Source of the DNA: Ilyomonas limi | GTDB lineage: Bacteria; Bacteroidota; Bacteroidia; Chitinophagales; Chitinophagaceae | Length of the DNA: 64,000 nt | Reading direction: 5' to 3' | NCBI RefSeq assembly: GCF_005233845.1 | Contig: NZ_SZQL01000008.1 | Coordinates: forward strand, 124,001 to 188,000 | Shown: one piece after another, positions 45,328-54,266 of the stretch | Numbering within the stretch: position 1 is the stretch's first letter | Layout: every line of letters begins with the position of its first letter | Position numbers and translations under genes: made by a program | The notes under the pieces: model-generated | The model's input: only the letters and a program-made list of their open reading frames with translations | Told to the model about the DNA's origin: nothing | Databases searched by the model: none

Positions 45328-46702
45328 GAAAGGAAAAAACTTTTTAATTTTTGTCTTAGAAGATGACAAATTGTACAATACCATCCTGCATCATTTTCTA
45401 AGTTTGAATCCGGAGCATGAGGTAAAATCGTTTACAACGGGAGCCGAACTACTAAAAGCCCTGCACCAGAAGCCGGACTTTATTACACTGGACTATTCGT
45501 TGCCGGATGGCAATGCAATGCAATTGCTGAAGCAAATAAGAGATGTGTTGCCGGAAGTGCGCATAGTGATCGTATCTGCCCAGCAAGATGTACAAACGGC
45601 AATTGACCTGCTAAAGAAAGGCGCAGACGACTACCTCGTAAAAGATAGCGAAACGCAAGACCGGCTATGGGTTGCTATTAAAAACTGCAAAGAAAAAATT
45701 TCGCTGAAGAAAGAAATTGAAACGCTGCAAACAGAAGTATCTAAAAAATACAATTTTCAGAAAGCCATTATTGGCAACAGTACGCCAATGAAGCAGGTTT
45801 TCTCTTTAATAGAAAAAGCGGCGCTGACCAATATCACTGTATCGGTAACCGGCGAAACAGGTACAGGTAAAGATTTAGTAGCAAAAGCTATTCACTTTAA
45901 TTCTACCCGCAAAAGCAGGCCTTTTGTTCCGGTAAATATTGCCGCCATACCTGCCGAACTGATGGAAAGTGAACTGTTTGGGCACGAAAAAGGCTCTTTT
46001 ACCGGCGCCGTTACCCAACGCATTGGCAAGTTTGAAGAAGCCAATAAAGGCACCCTGTTTTTAGATGAAATAGGAGAAATGGACATTACGCTGCAGGCAA
46101 AATTACTGCGGGTATTGCAGGAAAAAGAAATTACGCGCGTGGGCAGCAACAAGATCATTCCGGTAGATGTGCGCATTATCGTGGCTACGCATCGCAACCT
46201 GCTGGCAGAGGTAAAAAAAGGCACCTTTCGCGAAGACTTATATTATCGTTTACTGGGATTAAATATTCATCTGCCGCCATTGCGCAACCGCGAAAATGAT
46301 GTACTGCTGATAGCCAAACATTTTATAGAACAGTTTTGCAGCGAGAATAATTTACCTAAAAAATACCTTTCGCTCGAGGCTAAAAAGCAATTGCTTAATT
46401 ACCAGTTTCCCGGCAACATACGCGAGCTTAAATCTATTATTGATTTAAGTTGTGTAATGAGTGATGGCGAAGAAATAGAACTGGCACATACGCAACGTGT
46501 ATCTGCTACTATGCCTGGCAGCATTACCTCGCTGGAAGAGCCGGTAACATTACGGCGCTTTACATTGCAACTATTACAGGACTACCTTGAAAAGTATGAT
46601 TATGATGTGCTGAAAGTAGCGCAGGTATTGAATGTTGGGAAATCTACTTTGTATCGTTTGATAAAAAATAAAGAATTAAATGTTCCAGAAAAAGTTTACT
46701 AA
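45326..46702 (+). CDS. Sigma-54-dependent response regulator
   Basis: 458 residues. The receiver (about 5-120) has Glu12-Asp13-Asp14 and phospho-acceptor Asp56 in FITLDYSLPDG. The AAA+ domain has Walker A GETGTGKD at 176-183, sigma-54 loop GSFTGA at 223-228 and Walker B TLFLDEI. The HTH region is DVLKVAQVLNVGKSTLYRLI near the C-terminus. Its contact loop differs (GSFTGA) from that of the regulator at 32736 (GAFTDA). An Hpt gene follows after 3 bp, so phosphate probably comes from a hybrid kinase through that Hpt protein; no kinase is nearby. Confidence 0.95.
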   Translation: MKGKNFLIFVLEDDKLYNTILHHFLSLNPEHEVKSFTTGAELLKALHQKPDFITLDYSLPDGNAMQLLKQIRDVLPEVRIVIVSAQQDVQTAIDLLKKGADDYLVKDSETQDRLWVAIKNCKEKISLKKEIETLQTEVSKKYNFQKAIIGNSTPMKQVFSLIEKAALTNITVSVTGETGTGKDLVAKAIHFNSTRKSRPFVPVNIAAIPAELMESELFGHEKGSFTGAVTQRIGKFEEANKGTLFLDEIGEMDITLQAKLLRVLQEKEITRVGSNKIIPVDVRIIVATHRNLLAEVKKGTFREDLYYRLLGLNIHLPPLRNRENDVLLIAKHFIEQFCSENNLPKKYLSLEAKKQLLNYQFPGNIRELKSIIDLSCVMSDGEEIELAHTQRVSATMPGSITSLEEPVTLRRFTLQLLQDYLEKYDYDVLKVAQVLNVGKSTLYRLIKNKELNVPEKVY

Positions 46703-46705
46703 CTA

Positions 46706-47065
46706 ATGCAAAATTCCAATATCATGTACAACATTGAGCAACTATACGACTTATCAGGTTTGAAAGAAATTCATCAGAATGATGAGGCGTTTATCCGCAT
46801 AATCAAAGAGGCATTTATCAATCATACGCCGGCAGATGCCACTAAAATGCTGAACGCTTGTAGTGCAGGTGACTGGGCTCAGGTGGGCTTTCTGGCACAC
46901 AAACTCAAGTCGAGCATTGACATCCTGAAGATTGCCTCTATTAAAGATGATATTCGTACCATCGAGTTGAATGCAAGACAACAAAAACAGCTTACTTCTT
47001 TGCCCGAATTGGTGCAGAAAGTAAATATTGTAATAGCAATGACTGCTAAACAAATGAATGAATAA
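46706..47065 (+). CDS. Stand-alone Hpt phosphotransfer protein
   Basis: 119 residues, all-helical. The Hpt signature LAHKLKSSIDIL carries phospho-acceptor His65. The rest is a four-helix bundle with no extra domain. Separated by only 3 bp from the upstream sigma-54 regulator, it is almost certainly its co-transcribed phosphate donor in a multistep phosphorelay (hybrid kinase to Hpt to regulator). An ATG six codons downstream (MYNIEQLYDL) is an alternative start. Confidence 0.85.
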   Translation: MQNSNIMYNIEQLYDLSGLKEIHQNDEAFIRIIKEAFINHTPADATKMLNACSAGDWAQVGFLAHKLKSSIDILKIASIKDDIRTIELNARQQKQLTSLPELVQKVNIVIAMTAKQMNE

Positions 47066-47184
47066 ACTATTATTTTAATGTAGTACGTTGTACAAAAAGT
47101 TCGCTTGATTTATTGCTTTAGATTTTTGGGTAAACACAATTTATATTGATCAGATGCATTGAATCTGAGATATTGTATTATATG

Positions 47185-47224
47185 TTAACGGCTTTAGTAA
47201 AAACGTTTTTACTAAAGCCGTTAA
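47185..47224. terminator. Perfect 40-bp palindrome between convergent genes
   Basis: The 20 bases TTAACGGCTTTAGTAAAAAC are followed immediately by their exact reverse complement. It lies between the Hpt gene (plus) and the purine nucleoside phosphorylase gene (minus), so a bidirectional terminator is the likeliest role. Flanking T-runs are weak, and a protein-binding palindrome is possible. Confidence 0.6.
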
Positions 47225-47311
47225 TCATTTTACGTCAGCAGCATTACTCTACCCCTTAGTCTTTAATCGTATTTGCTCGCAACTTTTACCTTTATTTTTG
47301 TACCTTTTTTC

Positions 47312-48142
47312 TTACAGCATCTTCACCATTTCTTTAAACAGGTTTGTCAGTTTGGGTTCTGCTTCGCTGGCAGCCGCCAGCACCTCTTCGTGAGTAATAA
47401 TATTATCATCTTCGCGAATACCCAGATCAGTAACTACACTCACGGCAAATACATCCATACCGCTATGGCGGGCTACAATCACTTCCTGTACCGTGCTCAT
47501 GCCCACTACATCTCCGCCGATTGCTTTTATTAACCTGTATTCTGCATGTGTTTCAAACGTAGGGCCAGTAACCGCCACATACACGCCCTGATGCAGGTGA
47601 TAGCCATACTGCGCACCTATTTCTTTTGCTTTGGCAATTAGTTTTTTATTATAAGGTTCGCTCATATCGGGAAAGCGGGTACCCAGAGCATCTTCGTTTT
47701 TCCCGATTAATGGATTGACAGTGAAGAAGCTGATGTGGTCGGTAATAATCATCAGGTCGCCTACTTTATAAGACGCATTTACAGCACCGGCAGCATTGGA
47801 AAGCAATAGCGTTTGCACACCCAATTGCTTTATTACTCTTACCGGGTAAGATACCTGCTGCGGCGTATAGCCTTCGTAAAAATGAAAGCGCCCTGCCATC
47901 ACCAGCACTGTTTTGCCGTTCAATTTACCAAATATCATTTTACCGCTATGCCCCTGTACTGTGCTTTGTGGGAAATAAGGAATATCACTATAGGGGATCT
48001 CCTTTTCAATATCTATCTCGTTTACAAAATTGCCCAGTCCGCTGCCGAGCACAACAGCTACCAATGGCTGATGGGCATATTGTGATTGGATGTATGCTGC
48101 AGTTTCTTGTAGTTGTTGCAATAGTGGTTCAGCCATGGTCAT
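47312..48142 (-). CDS. Purine nucleoside phosphorylase (PNP type I, trimeric)
   Basis: 276 residues from the ATG at 48142 (MTMAEPLLQQL); a second ATG two codons on is equally plausible. The upstream hydrophobic frame extension to 48208 is not family-like and lies beyond the promoter box. Motifs: phosphate-binding VVLGSGLG and STVQGHSGKM, base-binding LLSNAAGAVN, VTGPTFETHAEYR, and DVVGMSTVQEVIVARH. It cleaves purine ribonucleosides with phosphate to base and ribose-1-phosphate in the cytoplasm. It is transcribed divergently from the next gene. Confidence 0.94.
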   Translation of the reverse strand: MTMAEPLLQQLQETAAYIQSQYAHQPLVAVVLGSGLGNFVNEIDIEKEIPYSDIPYFPQSTVQGHSGKMIFGKLNGKTVLVMAGRFHFYEGYTPQQVSYPVRVIKQLGVQTLLLSNAAGAVNASYKVGDLMIITDHISFFTVNPLIGKNEDALGTRFPDMSEPYNKKLIAKAKEIGAQYGYHLHQGVYVAVTGPTFETHAEYRLIKAIGGDVVGMSTVQEVIVARHSGMDVFAVSVVTDLGIREDDNIITHEEVLAAASEAEPKLTNLFKEMVKML

Positions 48143-48169
48143 GTATTTATATAAAAACTGAATAAACCA

Positions 48170-48177
48170 CAAATATA
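48170..48177 (-). promoter_or_regulatory. Minus-7 box candidate for purine nucleoside phosphorylase
   Basis: TATATTTG on the minus strand fits TAnnTTTG exactly and is about 28 bp from the ATG at 48142. A TTG lies 24 bases further upstream, somewhat beyond the usual spacing. Confidence 0.4.
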
Positions 48178-48242
48178 TAGCGCCGCAAAGTGTAGTTGTA
48201 ACAAACAAATACTGCTAATTTTAAAACCTCAATTATTGTCCA

Positions 48243-50180
48243 TTGCTGAAATACTTCTTTGCCACGACTATCTGCCTTTGCTGTATGTATGCCAATCAAT
48301 TACAGGCTCAACTGTGTACCGGCAGTTTGGGCGATCCCGTAGTCAATATCACTTTTGGTACGGTAAGTCAGCCCTTAACATCACGGCAAACCAGCTACCG
48401 CTTTGATCAGGATTGCCCTGACGATGGTGAATATACTATTGCATCGGCGGTACCACAGTGCCATGCAGCAGATAATTCCTGGCATCCATTGAGAGAAGAC
48501 CATACACCCAATGATATAAACGGCATGATGATGATTATAAATGCGTCTCAGGATCCGGGTGATTTTTATGTAGATACCGTACGTGGCTTGTGCAGCAATA
48601 CCACCTATGAATTTGCAAGCTGGATTATGAATATATTGGCAACCGGATCTTTTTGCTACGCGAATGGCACTATTCCCAACATTACTTTTTCTATTGAAAA
48701 TACAGATGGCTCTTTGATTGCGAAATACAACACCGGCGATATCAAGGCCACTGCTTTCGCACAATGGCAGCAGTTTGGCTTCTTTTTTACCAACAGTAAC
48801 AACAGCGATATTGTATTACGGCTAACCAATAATGGTCCCGGTGGCTGCGGCAACGATTTAGCATTAGATGATATTACTTTTCGCCCATGCGGACCTGCCG
48901 TTACAGCTTTTATAAAGGGTGATAATAACAGCGCGGATTCTAACATCTGCCAGGGTACTGCAGCCAATCTTGTTTTGGAAAGTACTGTTTCAGCAGAATA
49001 TACTAATCCTGCTTATCAATGGCAACAAAGTAGCAATAATGGTACAACCTGGACCGATATTGCAGGTGCCACTTCGCTTTCTTTACCCATAAATATTGCA
49101 GCGAATGCACAAGTAGCGAGTACACAATACCGGCTATCGGTTGGCAAAACTTCCAATATTAATACGGTACAATGCCGTATTGCATCCAATGTAGTAAGCA
49201 TTAGCATTAACGAAAAGCCATCGCCGGACATCACGACCAATAATCCGTTTTGCGAAGGCAAAGACATTATCTTATCGGCACACAAGGGCACAGCTTTCAA
49301 CTGGGCAGGACCTGATAACTTTTCTTCTACAGATAGTACTATTGTTTTAGCTGATGCAAACAGCAGGTACGATGGTGTTTATTCAGTAGATATTACCTCA
49401 GCAGCCGGTTGCAGTATTACTGCAAGCACCAGGGTGCTTGTGAATAAAAGCCCTGTCGCTGCTGTTAGCAATGATGTAAGTATCTGCGAAGGCAGCAGCA
49501 CGCAATTGCAAGGCAGTGGTGGCTTTATATATCAATGGATTCCAGCAACAGGCTTATCCAATGCAGCTATTGCCAATCCGGTGGCATCGCCTGCAGATAG
49601 TACAAATTATACGCTTATTGTCACTAATGAAAAAGGCTGTACCGATACTGCTTTTACCAAAGTATTTGTTTGGAAGAAACCAATAGCCAATGCAGGTCCG
49701 AACAAGCAAATTATGGAAGGTGATACAGTAGTTTTGGAAGGTACTGCAAGCGGCACTAATATTACATACAACTGGACGCCAAATATAAACCTTACCACAG
49801 CGCAATTATTACAACCTATTGCTGCACCAACCCAAAACACTACTTATACATTACACATACAATCGCTGCAAGGCTGCGGTATTGCCATTGATGAGGTGTT
49901 TGTAAGGGTTTTTAAAAAAGTAGATATTCCTAATGCTTTTTCGCCCAACGGTGATGGTATTAATGATAAATGGATTTTGAAAAATATAGAAACGTATCCC
50001 GAAGCAGATATTACTGTCTTTAACCGTTATGGGCAGCTTTTATATAAAGCCAAAGGCAATGGACGCCCTTGGAATGGCACGTACAATGGCACCCCTTTAC
50101 CAGTAGCTTCTTATTATTATGTAATTGATTTGAAAAGTAACTTTCCAAAGTTAAGTGGCTGGATAATGCTGCTGCGGTAA
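48243..50180 (+). CDS. Secreted type IX secretion substrate with gliding-motility-type C-terminal domain
   Basis: 645 residues. The start codon is TTG at 48243; it is chosen because it gives a full signal peptide (MLKYFFATTICLCCMYANQLQAQ), whereas the ATG at 48285 would remove most of it. The N-terminal half is a Cys-containing lectin-like beta-domain ending in DDITFRPCG. Several Ig/PKD-like repeats follow (SNVVSISINEKP, GVYSVDITSAAGC, YTLIVTNEKGCTDTAFTKV, TYTLHIQSLQGC). The last about 85 residues (IPNAFSPNGDGINDKWILKN, then ITVFNRYGQLLYK) are the CHU_C/type B sorting domain recognised by the T9SS. It is probably a surface adhesin. Confidence 0.88.
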   Translation: MLKYFFATTICLCCMYANQLQAQLCTGSLGDPVVNITFGTVSQPLTSRQTSYRFDQDCPDDGEYTIASAVPQCHAADNSWHPLREDHTPNDINGMMMIINASQDPGDFYVDTVRGLCSNTTYEFASWIMNILATGSFCYANGTIPNITFSIENTDGSLIAKYNTGDIKATAFAQWQQFGFFFTNSNNSDIVLRLTNNGPGGCGNDLALDDITFRPCGPAVTAFIKGDNNSADSNICQGTAANLVLESTVSAEYTNPAYQWQQSSNNGTTWTDIAGATSLSLPINIAANAQVASTQYRLSVGKTSNINTVQCRIASNVVSISINEKPSPDITTNNPFCEGKDIILSAHKGTAFNWAGPDNFSSTDSTIVLADANSRYDGVYSVDITSAAGCSITASTRVLVNKSPVAAVSNDVSICEGSSTQLQGSGGFIYQWIPATGLSNAAIANPVASPADSTNYTLIVTNEKGCTDTAFTKVFVWKKPIANAGPNKQIMEGDTVVLEGTASGTNITYNWTPNINLTTAQLLQPIAAPTQNTTYTLHIQSLQGCGIAIDEVFVRVFKKVDIPNAFSPNGDGINDKWILKNIETYPEADITVFNRYGQLLYKAKGNGRPWNGTYNGTPLPVASYYYVIDLKSNFPKLSGWIMLLR

Positions 50181-50183
50181 TGA

Positions 50184-50333
50184 TTGCCACGAAGACACAA
50201 AGACACGAAAGATTGAAAAAGAAAGAAAAAGGTTCCGAACCTTCTAAAAATTCGGAACCTTTTTCTTTATGAAAGTTATACTTAACCTTAGAATATCTGT
50301 ATGCTTTTTTGTGTCTCTGCGCATTTGTGGCAA
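50184..50333. repeat. Inverted-arm repeat of the CACGAAGACACAAAG type
   Basis: Left arm 50184-50211 (TTGCCACGAAGACACAAAGA, then CACGAAAG) and right arm 50305-50333 (GTGTCTCTGCGCATTTGTGG near its end) are imperfect reverse complements. They flank the terminator at 50226-50264. A related pair occurs at 58715-58816. Confidence 0.5.
50226..50264. terminator. Bidirectional terminator between convergent genes
   Basis: AAAAAGGTTCCGAA (50226-50239) pairs exactly with TTCGGAACCTTTTT (50251-50264) around an 11-base loop. T-runs occur on both strands, so it serves the secreted-protein gene (plus) and the protease gene (minus). Confidence 0.85.
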
Positions 50334-50344
50334 ACACAAACAAC

Positions 50345-51886
50345 TCAATTCGTAGCGGCATCTGCATTTAATTTCCCCCAACCGAAATTCTTGTTTTTAT
50401 TAGGGTACAGGCTGGCAGTCGTTTGCAATTTATTCACCACATCTTCTCTTGTATAGCCTGGAAATTTGCTCCACACCAATGCTGCTATACCAGCAGCCGT
50501 AGCGGTAGAAACAGATGAACCGCCAACCGTAGTAGGAACACTGCCACTAAGTGCAGTAGATAATTGGTGAATGCCGGTAGCATTTTGCTCCATTACAACC
50601 ACAAAGTCTATGGCTTTGCCTTTGTGGCAATCACTACAAGCCTTCAAAGTATTGGTATTTTTCACACCTGTAATGGCTTGTACGGTACTTAAGCTTGCAG
50701 GAAAAATCACCCCTACGAAACCTGCTGTCCAGTTAAAAGAAGTGCCGCCTGCACAAAACATCAGCTTGCCTTTGTTGTACGCGTACTGTATGGCATCTTT
50801 TATTTGTCCGTTGCCGGTTATGCGTCCCAGGCTAAGGCTGATAATTTTCACATCAGCATCATCGGCAGCCGAGGTATAAGCATCACTTACCCCCTTTATT
50901 TCAGCACTTTCATCCAAATAAACATCGTGTGCGGCGCGGCAGATTACAAAGTTGCAATTGTAAGCCACGCCCACACTATTGCTGTCGGTACCTCTGGGGG
51001 CAGCTACCGCACCGCTCATGGTGGTGCCGTGTCCGCACAAGTCATCCGGTGAAGTTTCGCCGGGCAGCGTAACCATTTTTTCTATTGTTCTGCCAGTAGA
51101 TCTGCCTTGGTTAAAGTGACTACCCAAGTCGTCCTGGTCGGGACTCACGCCGGTATCAATCACCATTACTTTTACGCCAGCACCGGTACTTTTTGTCCAT
51201 GCCTTATTGATATTGTGGTATTTAAAATTCCACGACATTTTGGTGCCCGGTGCAATGCCGGTGTAATCTCTTTTGGCAACCAAATCAGCATCGCCGGCAT
51301 AATCGCCGCAGCCGCTGCCATCCGAGCCAATCAAACTGTATTCTTTTTGTATTGCGGCTGCTTCTTCTTCGGCAAGCGGGTCGTAAGCCATAGGTTCGGC
51401 ATAGCGCACCAGCGGGCACTGGCGCAACAGTTCTATAGTTCGCTGGCTTTCAATTTTTACATCTATCACCGGCAGTTTGTTTTCTTTCCATACCTCAAGG
51501 TCTTCCCGCCTGAGCGATGGATTGTACTTTACTTCTTCTTTATAAATGATATCCAGCACAGCTTCCTTAGCAGCTTTCCACTGCAAATCATTCAGGTGAA
51601 TAGAAGTTATCTTGTTTTCAATATCGGTGAAGTTGGCAGGTTTATACCCAACGCACATTATTTTATCCTTTAGTTGCAATGCACTCCATACCATTTGCGG
51701 CGAGGCATCTTTCCAATCAAAGGAGCCCTTTTGTTGCATTTCACTTTCTATAAAGCTGTTGATGTCTTTGGCAGAAAGTAATGGATGTTGTTGATTAGTA
51801 TTGTTGATAATGGTATTGTCTTGTATGCTTTTATTACAGGCGCTAAACAATAACAGTAGCAAAAGAGAAGCAGCAACTTTTTTCAT
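50345..51886 (-). CDS. Subtilisin-like (S8) serine protease, predicted lipoprotein
   Basis: 513 residues. A lipoprotein signal with lipobox LFSAC puts Cys17 at the mature N-terminus. A prodomain-like region runs to about 230. The catalytic triad is Asp244 (VMVIDTGVS), His286 (DLCGHGTTMSGA) and Ser458 (GGSSVSTATAAG, in place of GTSMATPHVAG). At the oxyanion position, where S8 enzymes usually have Asn in AAGN, this protein reads CAGG (Gly381). Activity may be lowered or depend on the nearby Asn385. It is probably anchored to a membrane facing the periplasm or the surface. It is monocistronic with its own TATATTTG box. Confidence 0.88.
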   Translation of the reverse strand: MKKVAASLLLLLLFSACNKSIQDNTIINNTNQQHPLLSAKDINSFIESEMQQKGSFDWKDASPQMVWSALQLKDKIMCVGYKPANFTDIENKITSIHLNDLQWKAAKEAVLDIIYKEEVKYNPSLRREDLEVWKENKLPVIDVKIESQRTIELLRQCPLVRYAEPMAYDPLAEEEAAAIQKEYSLIGSDGSGCGDYAGDADLVAKRDYTGIAPGTKMSWNFKYHNINKAWTKSTGAGVKVMVIDTGVSPDQDDLGSHFNQGRSTGRTIEKMVTLPGETSPDDLCGHGTTMSGAVAAPRGTDSNSVGVAYNCNFVICRAAHDVYLDESAEIKGVSDAYTSAADDADVKIISLSLGRITGNGQIKDAIQYAYNKGKLMFCAGGTSFNWTAGFVGVIFPASLSTVQAITGVKNTNTLKACSDCHKGKAIDFVVVMEQNATGIHQLSTALSGSVPTTVGGSSVSTATAAGIAALVWSKFPGYTREDVVNKLQTTASLYPNKNKNFGWGKLNADAATN

Positions 51887-51908
51887 AACAGATAAGTGTT
51901 TGGCGTAT

Positions 51909-51916
51909 CAAATATA
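51909..51916 (-). promoter_or_regulatory. Minus-7 box candidate for the S8 protease gene
   Basis: TATATTTG on the minus strand fits TAnnTTTG exactly and lies 22 bp before the ATG. A TTG at 51941-51939 is 22 bases upstream of it, close to the usual spacing. Confidence 0.45.
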
Positions 51917-52275
51917 CTTGATTGGATAATGTTTGCGCCAACGAATTTCGGATGATAACGTTTCCTGATGATTGTCTTCCGCATGACCGGAGCCATGCAG
52001 GCGGAGATTAAACTGATCATAGCAATTTCCGCGTTCCTCTCCGGCAAAAAAACGTACCGCTTAAATGCTCATTTATGTGCAGGTGTTGAAGTGAGTGACA
52101 CACCAAAAGCTTCATAGCAGCACCAAAGCTTGTCCCATACATATCAAAAAAACACCAAAGGTGTTTTCTCCGATTATTAAATGCAATTCTTGTCTGGCAG
52201 TTTATTCAAATTAAAAATAAATACAACAGAATCTTATATTAGCATGATATACAGCGGGTGATTGAAATCATTTGC

Positions 52276-52283
52276 TACTTTTG
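52276..52283 (+). promoter_or_regulatory. Minus-7 box candidate for thrS
   Basis: TACTTTTG fits TAnnTTTG exactly and lies 26 bp before the ATG at 52310. It also shows that an upstream TTG (52262) cannot be the start codon, since that TTG precedes the box. Confidence 0.45.
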
Positions 52284-52309
52284 CTGCCCTAAAATTGATT
52301 TTTAATTGC

Positions 52310-54247
52310 ATGATTAATATTACGCTACCGGATGGCGCCGTGAGGCAATACGAAGCCGGTGTAACTGCTTTGGATATTGCAAAGTCCATCAGCGATGGGC
52401 TGGCACGTAAAGTGCTGGCTGCCAATGTAAACGGGCAAGTGTGGGATGCTACTCGCCCCATCAATGAAGATGCAAAACTTACCTTGCTCACGTGGCAGGA
52501 TAAAGACGGCCAAAGCACCTTCTGGCATTCATCTGCCCACCTCATGGCAGAGGCGATAGAAAGCCTTTTTCCAGGTGCGAAGTTTTGGGTAGGGCCTGCT
52601 ATTGATAGAGGATTTTATTACGATATGGATCTGGGTGGCAGGCAAATAACTGAGGAAGATTTGCGTGCACTTGAAAAAAAGATGAATGAGCTGGCAAAGC
52701 AAAACAATGCTTACATCCGTAAGCCTATTGCAAAAAGGGATGCTGTAGCTTATTTTGAAGAAAAGGGTGATGAATATAAACTGGATTTACTACAGGGCTT
52801 GAACGATGGTGAAATTACCTTTTATACCCAGGGCAGTTTTACCGACTTGTGCCGTGGGCCACATATCCCCAACACTGGTTTTATTAAAGCTATTAAGCTT
52901 ACTAATATAGCCGGTGCGTATTGGAAAGGCGATGAAAAGAACAAGCAATTGACCCGCATTTACGGTGTTACTTTTCCAAGCCAGAAAGAACTGGATGAAT
53001 ACCTGCACATGCTGGAAGAAGCCAAGAAGAGAGACCACCGCAAGCTGGGTAAAGAACTGGGTATTTATACGATGGATGATGATGTTGGTCCGGGCTTGAT
53101 TATGTGGATGCCCAACGGAACCATCATCATTGAGGAATTGGAAAAACTGGCAAAAGAAACGGAATCGGCAGCTGGTTATAAGCGCGTAGTAACCCCGCAT
53201 ATTGCCAAGGAAAGCATGTACCTGACCAGCGGGCATTTGCCTTATTATGCCGATAGTATGTATCCGCCAATGGAGTTGGAAGGGGAAAAATATTATCTTA
53301 AAAGCATGAACTGCCCGCATCATCATAAAATATTTGCAGCAGAACCTAAGAGCTACCGGGATCTTCCATATCGCATTGCAGAATATGGAACAGTATATCG
53401 CTATGAGCAAAGCGGCGAGCTATTTGGCTTAATGCGCGTACGCTGCCTGCACATGAATGATGCGCATATTTATTGCTCCAAAGAGCAGTTTGCCGATGAG
53501 TTTAGGGCAGTAAATGAAATGTACCTGAAGTATTTTAAGATTTTTGGTATAGATAAATACGTCATGCGCCTGTCGCTGCACTCACCTGAAAAGCTGGGGA
53601 TAAAATACGTAAACGAGCCGGAACTTTGGAAAGAAACCGAAGAAATGGTGCGGCAGGTTTTAATTGAATCTAACATTCCTTACATTGAAGTGCAGGATGA
53701 AGCGGCTTTTTATGGTCCAAAAATAGATGTGCAGATATTTAGTGTAATTGGCCGCGAGTTTACACTGGCTACTAACCAGGTTGACTTTTCGCAGGGCAGA
53801 AGTTTTAAATTGCAATACACCAATGCCGATAACCAACCGGAAACACCGTTGATTATTCACCGCGCACCGCTGGGCACACACGAGCGTTTTATAGGATTTT
53901 TACTGGAGCATTATGCCGGTAAGCTGCCAGTTTGGCTGTCGCCATTGCAGGTAAAAATTCTACCGATTAGTGATAAGTTTTTACCGTATGCGAATGAATT
54001 GAGAGACCAATTGCGCAAAAAAGGCATAAGAGTTGAAACAGATGAGCGCAGCGAAAAAATAGGTAAAAAGATTCGTGAGGCAGAGCTAAGCCGTGTGCCG
54101 TATATGCTGGTGATCGGCGAGAAAGAAGCGCTGGAGCATAAATTGTCTGTACGCCGGCAGGGCAAAGGCGATGTGGGCACGCAAACGGTTGAAGAATTTA
54201 CAGCACATATTCTGGAAGAAATAGCCGATCGTAAATCTGGAGAATAG
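52310..54247 (+). CDS. thrS: Threonyl-tRNA synthetase
   Basis: 645 residues from the ATG at 52310 (MINITLPDGAVRQYEAG). Domains in order: TGS (1-60), editing domain with HSSAHLMAEAIESLFPGA and the SFTDLCRGPHIPNT block, class II catalytic core with the zinc-site Cys in SMNCPHHHKIF, motif 2 near RVRCLHMNDAH, motif 3 PLGTHERFIGFLLEHYAG, then the C-terminal anticodon-binding domain beginning LPVWLSPLQVKILP. It charges tRNA(Thr). infC follows in the same direction, as in many bacteria, but a decayed gene lies between them. Confidence 0.98.
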   Translation: MINITLPDGAVRQYEAGVTALDIAKSISDGLARKVLAANVNGQVWDATRPINEDAKLTLLTWQDKDGQSTFWHSSAHLMAEAIESLFPGAKFWVGPAIDRGFYYDMDLGGRQITEEDLRALEKKMNELAKQNNAYIRKPIAKRDAVAYFEEKGDEYKLDLLQGLNDGEITFYTQGSFTDLCRGPHIPNTGFIKAIKLTNIAGAYWKGDEKNKQLTRIYGVTFPSQKELDEYLHMLEEAKKRDHRKLGKELGIYTMDDDVGPGLIMWMPNGTIIIEELEKLAKETESAAGYKRVVTPHIAKESMYLTSGHLPYYADSMYPPMELEGEKYYLKSMNCPHHHKIFAAEPKSYRDLPYRIAEYGTVYRYEQSGELFGLMRVRCLHMNDAHIYCSKEQFADEFRAVNEMYLKYFKIFGIDKYVMRLSLHSPEKLGIKYVNEPELWKETEEMVRQVLIESNIPYIEVQDEAAFYGPKIDVQIFSVIGREFTLATNQVDFSQGRSFKLQYTNADNQPETPLIIHRAPLGTHERFIGFLLEHYAGKLPVWLSPLQVKILPISDKFLPYANELRDQLRKKGIRVETDERSEKIGKKIREAELSRVPYMLVIGEKEALEHKLSVRRQGKGDVGTQTVEEFTAHILEEIADRKSGE

Positions 54248-54266
54248 TTTCTATTTTTATGAAAGT

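Larger units (their letters stand above)
51887..52309. other. 423-bp divergent spacer between protease gene and thrS
   Basis: No gene is seen. It contains the protease promoter box, a small hairpin AAAACACC/GGTGTTTT at 52149-52167 with a T-run on the minus strand but no gene feeding into it, and the thrS promoter box at 52276-52283. Confidence 0.55.

Noticed and set aside
52149-52167. Hairpin AAAACACC/GGTGTTTT with a minus-strand T-run
   Set aside because: It has terminator form, but no minus-strand gene ends nearby, so no role can be assigned.
52790-53410. 206-codon minus-strand frame inside thrS
   Set aside because: Shadow of the conserved thrS catalytic core; no independent evidence for it.
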